NCBI GenBank assembly: GCA_014860445.1
Contig: JACZJT010000017.1
Location: 172,293 to 236,292 of the forward strand
From: Burkholderiales bacterium
GTDB lineage: Bacteria; Pseudomonadota; Gammaproteobacteria; Burkholderiales; SG8-39
Reading direction: 5' to 3'
DNA length: 64,000 nucleotides
In this document: positions 35,814-45,624 of the stretch, in pieces
How positions within the stretch are numbered: position 1 is the stretch's first letter
Layout: every line of letters starts with the position of its first letter
Translations under genes and position numbers: made by a program
The notes under the pieces: model-generated
The model's input: the letters and a program-made list of their open reading frames with translations, nothing else
The model's database searches: none
Told to the model about the DNA's origin: nothing

Positions 35814-35963
35814 CGCGTGAACAGCAGCGCCAAAGGAATTGCAGGCCGGCTCCAATTCATAGCGGGACATGCCGCGCCACACTGGCGGCAGGGACGTCCG
35901 GATAGAGTAAAATCAAGCCTTTACGCACCATCACGAGCGCCGGAGCCGCGCTGAAAGGCGCCC

Positions 35964-36815
35964 ATGAAAACTCCGAAAAGAATCCTGCCCCTGGTCGAAG
36001 AAGGCCTCATCGACGAGGTGACGCGCCAACTCATGAGCGGCAAAGAGGCGGAAGTCTACGTAGTCCGCTGCGGGAAAGAAACGCGCTGCGCCAAAGTCTA
36101 CAAGGAAGCGGAAAAGCGCAGCTTCCGGCAAAACGTTCAATATACCGAAGGCCGCAAGGTCAAGAACAGCAGGCGCGCCCGCGCCATGGAGAAGGGCTCG
36201 CGCTACGGACGCAAGGAGCAGGAGCAGGCCTGGCAAAGCGCCGAAGTGGATGCCCTGCACCGTCTCGCGGCCGCCGGTGTCCGTGTACCGCAGCCCTACA
36301 ATTTCCTCGAGGGCGTATTACTGATGGAATTGGTGACCGACGCGTCCGGCAACGCGGCCCCTAGGCTCAACGATCTTGAACTGAGCGCCGCGCAAGCACG
36401 CGATTACCATCGCACACTGATCATGCAGGTCGTGCGCATGCTTTGCGCCGGCATCGTCCATGGGGATTTGTCCGAATACAACGTGCTTGTCGGCGAGGAC
36501 GGGCCGGTCATCATCGATCTCCCCCAGGCCGTCAACGCGGCAGGCAACAACAGCGCCGCCGCCATGCTCGAGCGTGACGTCGACAACCTGACCGCCTACT
36601 TCGGCCGCTACGCCCCGGAATTGCGCACCACCGACTACGGCCGCGAAATCTGGGCGATCTACGAAAGCGGCAAGCTGCACCCCGAAGTAGTGCTGACCGG
36701 CTGCTTCGCGCGCAATGAAACGCCGGCCGACGTGGGCAGCGTGATTCGCGAAATCGACGACGTGATCAAGGAGGAAGCTGCGCGCCGGCGCTACAAGGAG
36801 ATGCTGGAAAGATAA
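35964..36815 (+). CDS. RIO1-type serine/threonine kinase
   Basis: This 283-residue atypical protein kinase of the RIO family starts at an ATG with AAAGGCG. It has SGKEAEVYVVRC (nucleotide loop), the invariant lysine in CAKVYKE, the catalytic loop VHGDLSEYNVLV, and the DFG-equivalent VIIDLPQAV. The long lysine/arginine-rich insert after residue 50 (GRKVKNSRRARAMEKGSRYGR) is typical of bacterial RIO1-like proteins. Eukaryotic and archaeal RIO kinases act in ribosome maturation; the bacterial role is unclear. Confidence 0.9.
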   Translation: MKTPKRILPLVEEGLIDEVTRQLMSGKEAEVYVVRCGKETRCAKVYKEAEKRSFRQNVQYTEGRKVKNSRRARAMEKGSRYGRKEQEQAWQSAEVDALHRLAAAGVRVPQPYNFLEGVLLMELVTDASGNAAPRLNDLELSAAQARDYHRTLIMQVVRMLCAGIVHGDLSEYNVLVGEDGPVIIDLPQAVNAAGNNSAAAMLERDVDNLTAYFGRYAPELRTTDYGREIWAIYESGKLHPEVVLTGCFARNETPADVGSVIREIDDVIKEEAARRRYKEMLER

Positions 36816-37199
36816 GCGGCCGCCAGATACGGCGCCATCTGACCGCGGAGTCGCGCGCAGCACCCCCCCCCGAATGAAGTCTCCAAACGTGGCCCTTGGT
36901 ACAGAGGCGCCCGTGTAATGGGTGCTGCGCGGGTCCTAGACCATAAGCGGCTTTTCAGGCGAGCGCCGCGTCCTACCGAGTTGTGCCGATGGCTCGCTGT
37001 ACGGCCGTCCGTATGTGCACAGCACTATTGTCAAATTTGAGGTTTGCTTGTAGTCTGCCAAAAAAATCGGATGCCAGAATGCGGCGCCCGCGGTACGACG
37101 CGCCCGCGGCACAACGTCATAGTCCCGCTCCAGCGGCACTGCCACGTATGTATTATGGTGGGCCAGTTGCGGTGGGGCTGTTCCTACAGAAGGGGAACG
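36816..37199. other. 384-bp intergenic region before the pentapeptide lipoprotein gene
   Basis: No gene is supported here. The stretch contains a run of nine C (36863-36871) and a weak promoter-like pair, TTGTCA (37028-37033) and TAGTCT (37051-37056), with 17-bp spacing. If used, it would leave a leader of about 140 nt before the ATG at 37200. No terminator for the RIO kinase gene stands out. Confidence 0.4.
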
Positions 37200-39956
37200 A
37201 TGAGCAAACCCGCGCTTCAACTGCTACTCGCACTTGTTGTCCTCTCCCCTGCGTCCTGCGGCTTCCTCAGCGGGTCGAATTCCTCCCCGCCACCAACCAC
37301 GCCAACCACCGAAATCCTGCAGTTCCAGAGCAGCGGCGAGCGGCTGACCTTGCCCTGGCTGCAGGTTGGCGACAAGGTCTACCCCAAAGTCGTGCTGCAA
37401 CTGCGAAACAACGACAGCTGGAGCATCGCGTCCGTGGGCGCCCCACGCACCCTTGGGCGCGACGACGCCATCCAGGCGGTACTGACCAGTCCTGCGGAGG
37501 CGACCATCAGCACGGACTGGCGCCCCGCTGATGCAAGCATCACGATTTCCAGATTACACATCGACGCAAAGGTATATACCAACGCCGTGTTGCGGCTTTC
37601 GGGCGACACCTGGGCCTGGGGGAGGAATCTTCGAGAGCTTTCCGCAGTCAACATGGCGGATTTCGCAGCCAATGCGAGCCTCGTAGCGACGGAGAGCCAC
37701 CATGTCGTGCTGCAGTCGGCGCCGGAAAACGCCACGCAAAGCTTCCCGCTGAAGCTCGAGGCAAAGTCGTACAAGTTCTGCATGGACACGCAGGACGACG
37801 GCGCCGACACCCTGCGCCTGATCGACTCGACTGGCGCCGAAGTATTCAGCCTTAAGGCCGGAGACCCCTGCGCCGAAATCCAGCCGGCCGCGGGCGTGTA
37901 CACGGTGCAGCACACCTACGGAGGAACGGGCACGCGGCGTGTAGTCTTTGTGCATCCCGCGGCGGCCGCAGCCGCAACGCCTGCGGCGCTCGCATCGGCA
38001 CGCGTAGTCACCCCAATCGCGCTTGCCGCTCAGGACCCGAGCTATCCCGAATACTGGGCCGTGCACGACAACAATGATGCTTCGAGCCGATATATGAGCG
38101 TAGCGAGCGGGTGCGCCGGAAACGAAATCCTGGCGATTGCCGGAACGTCTCCGTACGTGTTGCCGGGGGACACGACGACGCGCACGCGCTACCTGTTCGA
38201 TGCCGCCAACTTCTTCGGCTTTGCGACCGGCGCAGACGGCCTGCCAAATGCCCTTGGTATGCCGCTGTCTTGCGGCGCAGGGGCGAGCGCAGGCACCGGC
38301 AGCGGCAGCGGCCTGGACACGCTTTATTTTTCGATCGATGCAGGTGCGCTGGACATCGCGTCGATCTTCGGGCCGGTAGTGGAATGCGCCGCCCCGGATC
38401 CATCGAGCCCGGTGGTCGGCGGACCGGGCGGGACCGCGCCAGACTCCTCGTTCGGTCCGAGATTCGGCCCCGCGATCCTCGCATCTTGTCGAAGCGGCAG
38501 CGGCCGGACCGTGGTGCACATCGACGGCTTCGCGAGCAATGCATTCGATCTGGTCTCGGACGCAGGCCGTCTCGGAACAATCGCGCAAGGACAGACGTTC
38601 TATGACTTGCGAACGGTGCTGGGTGTAAGCACAACCCCACAACGCTTCAATGTGGGCTTTCGCTATTTTCCCAATGGGCTGCCGCCATCCATGACCCTGG
38701 CAACGGGCGAATTGGCGATGTTCGCCGGCAGCAATTGCAGCGGCGCGGCGATGATCTCCGAAGGGGTGGGACTGCCCTACCCGCAACCGGCAGGCCCCAT
38801 CGATCAGCTTTCCATACTCGGCAGTTTCACCGGCTCGCAGCAGCTCGGCCCGCTCACCACGGCGACAGTCTATTCCGGCTATCAATACAAGGGCCAATCT
38901 CATGTGTTTAACCAGACGGGCTGCCTGGATTTCAACAGCGCGGGCTTTACGCCGCAGTCCGTAGCGATCGGTACCAACTCGGTCACGATCGCGATCCAGA
39001 CCGACAGCTGCGAATACTGCAACCTCGCCGGCGTCGACCTGCAGAATCTCGATCTGTCCAGGAGCATCAAGCTGCAGCACGCGAATCTCACCGATGCGAA
39101 GATTTCGAATAGCAACCTGAGCAACGCCGATCTGCGTTTCGCGACGCTGCAGGGCGCGCAGCTGAATTACGCCAACCTCGAGGCGGCCAACCTGTGCCAG
39201 GCGACGCTCAATGCGGCCAAGTCCGGCGCTGCCGCAAGCCTCTCGGGCGCGCACTTGAAGAACGCGAACCTCTCGGGCGCCGACCTCGACGGCGCGATCT
39301 TCAGCTATGCGAGCTTCTACAGCGACGCGCCGCAGTCCTGCCAAAGCGCCTGCGATACCTATGCGAAGCCCGTTTGCGCCAGCGCCTACGGCGCGAGCAT
39401 GGACAGCGCCAACTTCAGCAACGCCTATCTCGCCGGCACCGACATGGGCAATACCAGGGCCAACGGCGCGATCTTCTCCGGTGCAATGCTTTTCGGCACT
39501 TCGTTCAAGAATGCGAACCTGAATCGCAACGCGGCGACCGGTGCCGCGACCGATTTCAGCTTCGCATTTCTCCAAGGAGCCGATTTCACCAATAGCCAGG
39601 TGCAAAGCGCGAATTTCACCAGCGCCTATGTCGAAGGCGACGACAGCGCAAACTGCATCCAGACCGACCTTAACAACGAATACACGGGCTTTCCGGGGCT
39701 GCTGGTTGCGAACTCGGCCGGCGCGTGCGTCGCAGGCACGCAGCGCGCGCCGACCTGCATCCAGTACGTCTATGGAACCGCGCACCGTCCCATGACCGAC
39801 GCCAGCAACAGCTGCCCGAACGGCGCTGCTGGACCGTGCGATGCGACCTGGACTGCGCCGGTCACACCGATCGCGAATTCAAGCCATCCGAATTCGAGCT
39901 GCACCATCAATCCAATTTGCGATGGATTCGCCGTGCCACTCAACACCTGCTGGTAA
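37200..39956 (+). CDS. Large pentapeptide-repeat lipoprotein
   Basis: The ATG at 37200 follows AAGGGGA; the product is 918 residues. An N-terminal signal of about 19 residues ends PASC, giving a probable lipoprotein at Cys20, followed by a Ser/Pro-rich linker. Residues about 48-80 and 114-143 contain two copies of a short beta unit (LPWLQVGDKVYPKVVLQL and ISRLHIDAKVYTNAVLRL). Residues about 600-815 form a right-handed pentapeptide-repeat helix of A(N/D)LxxA units, interrupted near 705-735 by a cysteine-rich loop. The C-terminal 100 residues are cysteine-rich. It is followed 60 bp later by a second giant exported protein. I recognise no overall family. Confidence 0.82.
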   Translation: MSKPALQLLLALVVLSPASCGFLSGSNSSPPPTTPTTEILQFQSSGERLTLPWLQVGDKVYPKVVLQLRNNDSWSIASVGAPRTLGRDDAIQAVLTSPAEATISTDWRPADASITISRLHIDAKVYTNAVLRLSGDTWAWGRNLRELSAVNMADFAANASLVATESHHVVLQSAPENATQSFPLKLEAKSYKFCMDTQDDGADTLRLIDSTGAEVFSLKAGDPCAEIQPAAGVYTVQHTYGGTGTRRVVFVHPAAAAAATPAALASARVVTPIALAAQDPSYPEYWAVHDNNDASSRYMSVASGCAGNEILAIAGTSPYVLPGDTTTRTRYLFDAANFFGFATGADGLPNALGMPLSCGAGASAGTGSGSGLDTLYFSIDAGALDIASIFGPVVECAAPDPSSPVVGGPGGTAPDSSFGPRFGPAILASCRSGSGRTVVHIDGFASNAFDLVSDAGRLGTIAQGQTFYDLRTVLGVSTTPQRFNVGFRYFPNGLPPSMTLATGELAMFAGSNCSGAAMISEGVGLPYPQPAGPIDQLSILGSFTGSQQLGPLTTATVYSGYQYKGQSHVFNQTGCLDFNSAGFTPQSVAIGTNSVTIAIQTDSCEYCNLAGVDLQNLDLSRSIKLQHANLTDAKISNSNLSNADLRFATLQGAQLNYANLEAANLCQATLNAAKSGAAASLSGAHLKNANLSGADLDGAIFSYASFYSDAPQSCQSACDTYAKPVCASAYGASMDSANFSNAYLAGTDMGNTRANGAIFSGAMLFGTSFKNANLNRNAATGAATDFSFAFLQGADFTNSQVQSANFTSAYVEGDDSANCIQTDLNNEYTGFPGLLVANSAGACVAGTQRAPTCIQYVYGTAHRPMTDASNSCPNGAAGPCDATWTAPVTPIANSSHPNSSCTINPICDGFAVPLNTCW

Positions 39957-40016
39957 GCCCGCGGCGCTGAGCAAAATCGACAGCCACGCAAACGCTGAGC
40001 GTTTGGGGAGGAAAAC

Positions 40017-43000
40017 ATGAAACAAAACCGGAACCGTCTTTACTTTCCGCAGCGCCGACGCTTCCTCAAGCAAGCCGCAAGCACCGGCCTGGTCGCCGGC
40101 GTCGGCCCCTGGCTGGCAAGCTGCGGCATCATCGGCAGCGATTCCCCCGCTGCGAGCAAGACCGAGCGGCGCAGCTATTACTTCGACCTATCGAACGCAG
40201 ATTCGAACGCGGACCATTATCTGGTGGCAGGCACCAAGCATCATCCGGTGTCGGCGATCACCGCGGCGCAGCTCGCATCGCTGCGCTCGGCCGAGCCCGG
40301 GCTTGCACAGGTCGACGACGCGAGCATCACTCACGGCGTGGAGGACATCGCACTGCCAGCGAACGGCCCGCAACTGCTCTACGTGAAGAGCATCTCGAAG
40401 AGCGCCGACACAACGCCCGCCTGGTCGATGCACAGCATGTTTTACCATGTGCCCTCGACAGCCGCATCCAATGTGAGTCATGCGTTGGCGGTATCCTGCA
40501 CCGACGCCGCGACGAGTTCGGCGAACGGCGGCTTCAGCACCTGCGTCGGACCGACCGCCCTTGCGGCGCAACCGCGCGCGCTCGCGGCGACACCGGCCGG
40601 CTATTGCGCGGGCGGCATCTACCAGCGCTACAAGAGCTATTTCGATCACGCGGTGACGCTGGTCTGCAACCATCCGGAAATCTGCTCATTCGATGCGGCA
40701 ACCCTGGCCTACGTGCAACAGGTCATCGTCTGCGCCGATGCCAACATCCTCACGCTGGCGCAGTCGCTCCACCGTCAGGGCCCCGCTTCGGAAACCGGGG
40801 GCTGGGCAACACAGGTCGAATGCGTCGATCCGGATACCGGCCAGCCCAAGCTCGCGTCCAACGGCCACAAGCTCTATTTCACGCAGCACTCCGAGGAGAC
40901 CTTGCGACTCACGGGCGCCGCCATCAGGAGCGTACTGCCGAAAATAAAGAATGATCCCGTGCTGGGCGGGAACATTGCGGGCATGCGGACCAACACCCAG
41001 GACAACTTGGCGCTGAAAGGGAAGCTGTGGGCCGTCAACAGCGCCGCGCCCGCCCAGGCGCCTGCCCCGACCAGTTTGCGCGCCTCGATTCTTGCCGCCT
41101 TGACGCCCACTGCAAGCTGGACGTCGCGCGATTTGTCCTCCGGAAACGGATACAGCATCAAGGATATAAAAGGGGACACCAAAGTCGACGACGTGACCAA
41201 GGCGACTCTGCGCACCGTCACATTCACCGTTTCCAACACCTGGCTGCGCTATCTTGGGCTGTACGTGCGCTATCTCGACGGCAACGGTAAGCCGATCGCC
41301 ATCGCGGACTTGCCCCTGGAAATTCAGGGGCAGTTTGAAACCCGACTGAACGGAACTCACGACGGCTTCATCAGCATACTGAACCAGCCGTTCGCCGTCT
41401 TGGGAATACCGCTGCCGGAGATACCGGTGGTGGCGGAGAACCACTGGTCATTCACCGTCAAGGTGCCCGAAAGCGCGGCCTCGATTCAGATTCTTTCTGG
41501 AGGAATCGGAACCGGAACCAACAGCTACCCGGAGACAACGCACGCCGGCGCGGTGATGACCTCGGTTGTCGATCTCGGACTTCCGGGCCTGTTCCTCGCC
41601 ATGGCCGCCACAGCGGCTTTTGCCCCGTTCATGGCCAATCTGAGCACGGCGACCAAACTCGTCATCAGCACCGCACAGATATTCATGCAGGCCATAGCCG
41701 ATACCGCGCTGGCCGGTTTCTATAATGATCCGGCCGTATTCAAGACCCTGGGTGCACCGGTCTTCTTCACACTGATCAAGAGCGCGATCGCGTTCTGGGC
41801 AGAAGTGCAGGCAAGCCTCGCAGCGGGCGAGGCCGTAGGCGTCGCGGAGGACGCGGCGCCCTTCGGCATAGGCGTGGCTCTGCAGGCCGTTGCGGCACTC
41901 GGTCTGGTTGCCACCATCGCGGAGACCAGCGCCGAGGTTGCGCAGTCCCCATGGACCTATGCGACGGAAGTGAGCGCCACGCACGACCTGACGGTGACGA
42001 TCAAGCACGATCCGCTGGATGTGGCGGGGTTTCCGGCGACAGCGACGCATTACCGGCTCTATGCGGTATGCGACGGCAGCTCGCCGCGCGACTCCGGCGC
42101 GATTGCGATGCCGGGAACGACTACAACCGCGCCGCTCGCCTACACCTTCAAGGAACTGCCTCTTGGCGGAAAGGTCAACGTGTCGGTCGCTTTCTATTCA
42201 AGCGACGGCTGGCTTGCCGGAGCGGGCGCTACGGGATCGATCGACAACACCGTGGACACGGCCTCGATCACCATCAAGGAATCGCTGGTCCCTCTGACCG
42301 GCACGACCACCTACGGCCACAAGCAGAAGATCGTGCTCGACGGCTCGGGCAAGCACGTGTGGCAGGCTACGACGACCGCGCCCGTGGTGGAGCCACCAAA
42401 CTGCGCGAATGCGGAAGGCAACCTGTGCGAACTGGTCGGCATCACGCTGAGCGAGCCCTTCGGCGCCGTCGGCTATGCCTGGAAGGCTTCGAGCTCGGGC
42501 GTGAAGGATTTCGCCTCGGGCGCGGGCGGCCAGCTGTATCAGTTCGCGAACCTCGCGTTTACTTCGACGCCGGAGGCAGGCTACAAATCCCCGGGTGGAG
42601 GCTTTCTCACGCCCGCGCGCATTGCCTACAGCCGCGCGAGCCCCACAAGCCGGAACTTCTACATCGATACCTCGGGCGGCAGCAACATCGTCCGGCGCAT
42701 CACGCTGAGCGCCGTGGATACGCCGCCGAGCATCGATCTGCCCAGCTCGAATCTTGCGGTAGGCAAATTCAACTTCGCGTCCGACGCATTCCTGATCCAC
42801 CCTACCGGCAAACTCATCAGCATCAATACGGCGCTCGCGAAATTCGAAGTGCTGGTACCGGAGACGACACCGGTAGCCGATGCTTCGGCCCCGATCGCCC
42901 AGGCGTATTCCGGTCCAGGAACGCGCGAGGGCCTGTTGAGCGGCCCGGCCTGCGCGGCAATCACACCGGCCGGCAATATTCTGGTACTTGAGCAGACGAA

Positions 43001-43349
43001 CAATCGCATACAGGCGTTCGACACCGGAGCCAATCCGGTGCGCATATTCTCGAACAACAGCTCCTCGATCATGCCTTTGCGCGCGGCCAGCGCCGGCGGG
43101 ACGTTCCTCGACGTGCAAATGGAGTTCGTCGGCTACCTCTACGTGCTCTGGGTCGATTCGTCCAACGTTTACACGCTGGACATCTACGATCCGCATGGCA
43201 GCTACGTAAGCAGCACCAGCGGCGTGAACGCAGGCAAGCTCACCGTGGATCTGTTCAGGAATGTCTACAGCCTGAATTTCGAGAAGCTGACGCCGGTCGG
43301 TGCCGTTACCGAGCCTTCGATCAGCGAATGGATACCAAGCACACCGTGA
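40017..43349 (+). CDS. Large Tat-exported lipoprotein of unknown function
   Basis: GGAGG precedes the ATG at ideal spacing. The product is 1110 residues. Residues 13-18 (RRRFLK) form a twin-arginine motif, followed by a hydrophobic stretch and LASC, so it is probably a Tat-exported lipoprotein anchored at Cys36. Around residues 520-645 there is a long hydrophobic, glycine/alanine-rich section with three or four possible membrane-spanning or pore-forming helices, odd for an exported protein. The C-terminal third (about 820-1100) has beta-propeller (NHL-like) character, e.g. GPACAAITPAGNILVLEQTNNRIQAFD. Function is unknown; it almost certainly works with the upstream pentapeptide protein. Confidence 0.8.
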   Translation: MKQNRNRLYFPQRRRFLKQAASTGLVAGVGPWLASCGIIGSDSPAASKTERRSYYFDLSNADSNADHYLVAGTKHHPVSAITAAQLASLRSAEPGLAQVDDASITHGVEDIALPANGPQLLYVKSISKSADTTPAWSMHSMFYHVPSTAASNVSHALAVSCTDAATSSANGGFSTCVGPTALAAQPRALAATPAGYCAGGIYQRYKSYFDHAVTLVCNHPEICSFDAATLAYVQQVIVCADANILTLAQSLHRQGPASETGGWATQVECVDPDTGQPKLASNGHKLYFTQHSEETLRLTGAAIRSVLPKIKNDPVLGGNIAGMRTNTQDNLALKGKLWAVNSAAPAQAPAPTSLRASILAALTPTASWTSRDLSSGNGYSIKDIKGDTKVDDVTKATLRTVTFTVSNTWLRYLGLYVRYLDGNGKPIAIADLPLEIQGQFETRLNGTHDGFISILNQPFAVLGIPLPEIPVVAENHWSFTVKVPESAASIQILSGGIGTGTNSYPETTHAGAVMTSVVDLGLPGLFLAMAATAAFAPFMANLSTATKLVISTAQIFMQAIADTALAGFYNDPAVFKTLGAPVFFTLIKSAIAFWAEVQASLAAGEAVGVAEDAAPFGIGVALQAVAALGLVATIAETSAEVAQSPWTYATEVSATHDLTVTIKHDPLDVAGFPATATHYRLYAVCDGSSPRDSGAIAMPGTTTTAPLAYTFKELPLGGKVNVSVAFYSSDGWLAGAGATGSIDNTVDTASITIKESLVPLTGTTTYGHKQKIVLDGSGKHVWQATTTAPVVEPPNCANAEGNLCELVGITLSEPFGAVGYAWKASSSGVKDFASGAGGQLYQFANLAFTSTPEAGYKSPGGGFLTPARIAYSRASPTSRNFYIDTSGGSNIVRRITLSAVDTPPSIDLPSSNLAVGKFNFASDAFLIHPTGKLISINTALAKFEVLVPETTPVADASAPIAQAYSGPGTREGLLSGPACAAITPAGNILVLEQTNNRIQAFDTGANPVRIFSNNSSSIMPLRAASAGGTFLDVQMEFVGYLYVLWVDSSNVYTLDIYDPHGSYVSSTSGVNAGKLTVDLFRNVYSLNFEKLTPVGAVTEPSISEWIPSTP

Positions 43350-43676
43350 GCGACGGCATGGTGCCGCGCGCCGCCACGGATTGAAGCGTCACATTGCCCG
43401 CGCGCCGCTGCGCGAACAGCGTGCGCATGCAGTCGGCCGTCACCTGCTCGGCACGCAGCGGAAACACGACAAATTCGCCGAGATCAGCCATCAGAGCCAT
43501 TCTCCGGCCTGTTTCACACTCACGCGCGGATCCATGCTTGTTCGCGGGATCAGGCACGATGGCGCGGATGCAGTGCGTAGCGCGCCGGCGTCGGACACCT
43601 CCAGTCGCACGCTGATGTCCGTCGGCTCGGGTTCGAAATGCGTATCTTAAATTGTCGGCACAGTGCCAAAAAAAGA
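43350..43676. other. 327-bp stretch with only doubtful coding traces
   Basis: No gene can be supported. On the minus strand two adjoining frames (for example DISVRLEVSDAG, then LGEFVVFPLRAEQVTAD) look protein-like, but they are separated by a stop and a frameshift and have no good start. They may be the eroded end of a gene next to the tRNA-type insertion site. I could not identify a family. Confidence 0.35.
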
Positions 43677-43702
43677 AAAGGGCTACATTGCTGTAACCCT
43701 TT
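43668..43702 (-). terminator. Terminator of the former tRNA-Pro gene
   Basis: On the minus strand, an 11-bp stem with one mismatch (43677-43687 with 43692-43702) and a GCAA tetraloop is followed by TCTTTTTTT. It lies nine bases behind the CCA end of the tRNA fragment, where a tRNA terminator belongs. It indicates that the left flank is the original chromosome. Confidence 0.75.
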
Positions 43703-43709
43703 GATGTTT

Positions 43710-43760
<51 letters not shown>

Positions 43761-43820
43761 CTTAGTCACACATAACACATTGTTTATTTTACATTAACTG
43801 CACGACGCTCGCTGCAAACC

Positions 43821-43872
43821 GTGCATCACCGTGCAGGACGATGCATAACGGATTCCCGCAAAACTCCCGCAA
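43821..43872. repeat. Helically phased short repeats beside the tRNA fragment
   Basis: GTGCA, GTGCA and ATGCA begin at 43821, 43831 and 43841, exactly ten bases apart. They are followed by two copies of TCCCGCAA at 43854 and 43865, eleven bases apart. Such phased repeats close to a tRNA core resemble arm-type binding sites for an integrase or excisionase. Confidence 0.5.
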
Positions 43873-44016
43873 GGATTTTTGCGGCGATTCGTTCCTGATC
43901 CTGCCCCGGGTGCTGAAGTACATCCGACCAGGACCAGTGGCCGCTACCGCCACCCTGAGGAGACATTCGGCATCGCACTTGCCGACCGTCTGCTTAGGTT
44001 AGCGGCAAACCTTCAC

Positions 44017-45624
44017 TCAGCCTCGTTCCCCGAGCACCAAATCGGCCCCTTTTTCTCCAATTGCGACTGCAACCGCATTGGTGTTGCCCGAAATAAGCGT
44101 CGGCATAATCGACGCATCAATCACGCGCAGGCGCTCAACGCCGCGTACGCGCAACTCATGGTCGACTACGGCGTCGTCGCTCCCACCCATCGCGCACGTA
44201 CCAACTGGATGGAAAATGGTGACTGCCTTGCTGCGCACAAAAGCATCCAGTGCGGCATCGTCGTTTCCCACCGTTCCGGGCAAGAACTCCGCGGCGATCA
44301 TGTCTGCCAACGGCGTTGTGCCAGCGATTTGCCGCGCCAAGCGTACTGCCTCCCGTAGTACCTGGCGATCACCGGGGGCGGACAGGTAATTTGCGTAAAT
44401 GCGTGGTGGAAGTCTAGGATCGGCGCCGGCCAGTTCGATGTGCCCGCGGCTTGCTGGGCGTAGTTGGCATACCGACGCGGTGAAACCGGGAAATTTGTGC
44501 AGCCCCTCGCCCGGCCGATCCGTACTGAGGGTGCTGAGGTGGAACTGCACATCCGGACGCCGTGCCTCCGGCATGACGCGCACGAATGCGCCGGCCTGTC
44601 CGGCGCTAACCGTCAACGGACCCCGCCGCAGCAACAACCACTGAAGACCCGCCTGTAGTGTTCGCAACGGGCTGTTGAACACGTCGTTGTAGGTAATTGC
44701 ACGTTTCGCCTTGAACACGACCCGCGCCTGGAGATGGTCTTGCAAATTGCGGCCCACGCCCGGCAACTGCATGACGGGCGCAATGCCAAAGGCAGCGAGC
44801 CGGGAGGCATCGCCGACGCCCGAGAGCATCAGCAACTGCGGAGAATTGATCGCGCCGCCGGAGATCAGCACTTCGCAACGTGCGCGCGCCATCTGGATTT
44901 CACCGTGTCTCTCGAATTCGACCCCGACTGCGCGTCTGCCCTGAAACAGCACTCGGCGCGCGAGTGCGCGCGTGGTCACGCTAAGGTTCCTCCGGGCGCG
45001 GGCCGGACGCAGGTAGGCAGTCGCTGAGCTGGAGCGCATCCCCTTTCGCGTGGTCAATTGAAAGTACCCTGCGCCTTGTTGGTGCTCCGCGTTAAAATCG
45101 GGGTTATGCGCAATGCCCAGCCGGCCAGCGCTAGCGATGAAGGCGTCGCACAGCGGATGGTGCTCGGAGATGTCCGACACCCATAATGGCCCACCGTTTC
45201 CATGAAAGGCATTGGCGCCCCGCACCTGGTGCTCGGACCTGCAAAAGTAGGGAAGCAATTCGTCGTATCCCCAGCCCGAATTACCCTGTGCAGCCCAGCC
45301 GTCAAAATCTTCGCGCTGCCCGCGGATGTACACCAGGCCATTAACCGAGCCGGATCCGCCCAATACCTTGCCGCGTGGCCAATAGATCCGCCGTCCCCCT
45401 AGTTCGGGTTCGGGCTCAGTTTCGTAGCCCCAGTTGATGCGCCTGTCGAAAATAGTTTTTCCGTATCCGATGGGAATGTGTATCCACGGACTGGTATCCG
45501 GCCCACCCGCTTCCAACAGCAACACTGAGTGGCGGGCATTCGCACTCAATCGATTAGCGAGCACGCAGCCGCTGGAACCTGCGCCAACCACGATGTAATC
45601 GAATTCCCGGACGGCGCGGCTCAT
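44017..45624 (-). CDS. GMC-family oxidoreductase (choline dehydrogenase-like)
   Basis: This 535-residue FAD enzyme oxidises a primary alcohol to the aldehyde. FAD binding is shown by YIVVGAGSSGCVLANRLS (residues 10-27), with the second signatures GKVLGGSGSVNGLVYIRG and GAINSPQLLMLSGVG. The active-site His472 is in FHPVGTCAMGG, and Asn514 sits in SGNTNAVA. No signal peptide is seen, so it is cytoplasmic or peripheral. It is the last gene of the long minus-strand cluster that starts with a LacI regulator, and it overlaps an 18-codon open frame by ATGA. Confidence 0.92.
   Translation of the reverse strand: MSRAVREFDYIVVGAGSSGCVLANRLSANARHSVLLLEAGGPDTSPWIHIPIGYGKTIFDRRINWGYETEPEPELGGRRIYWPRGKVLGGSGSVNGLVYIRGQREDFDGWAAQGNSGWGYDELLPYFCRSEHQVRGANAFHGNGGPLWVSDISEHHPLCDAFIASAGRLGIAHNPDFNAEHQQGAGYFQLTTRKGMRSSSATAYLRPARARRNLSVTTRALARRVLFQGRRAVGVEFERHGEIQMARARCEVLISGGAINSPQLLMLSGVGDASRLAAFGIAPVMQLPGVGRNLQDHLQARVVFKAKRAITYNDVFNSPLRTLQAGLQWLLLRRGPLTVSAGQAGAFVRVMPEARRPDVQFHLSTLSTDRPGEGLHKFPGFTASVCQLRPASRGHIELAGADPRLPPRIYANYLSAPGDRQVLREAVRLARQIAGTTPLADMIAAEFLPGTVGNDDAALDAFVRSKAVTIFHPVGTCAMGGSDDAVVDHELRVRGVERLRVIDASIMPTLISGNTNAVAVAIGEKGADLVLGERG

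Noticed and set aside
35534..35905. 123-codon plus-strand frame
   Set aside because: It runs through the small-RNA terminator hairpin, has no ribosome-binding site and no family character.
36936..37220. 94-codon minus-strand frame before the lipoprotein gene
   Set aside because: Its composition is shadow-like, no start signal is seen, and it overlaps the ribosome-binding site of a well-supported gene.
37554..39785. 743-codon open frame on the minus strand
   Set aside because: It is the antisense shadow of the pentapeptide-repeat gene; its repeats mirror the codons of the real repeat.
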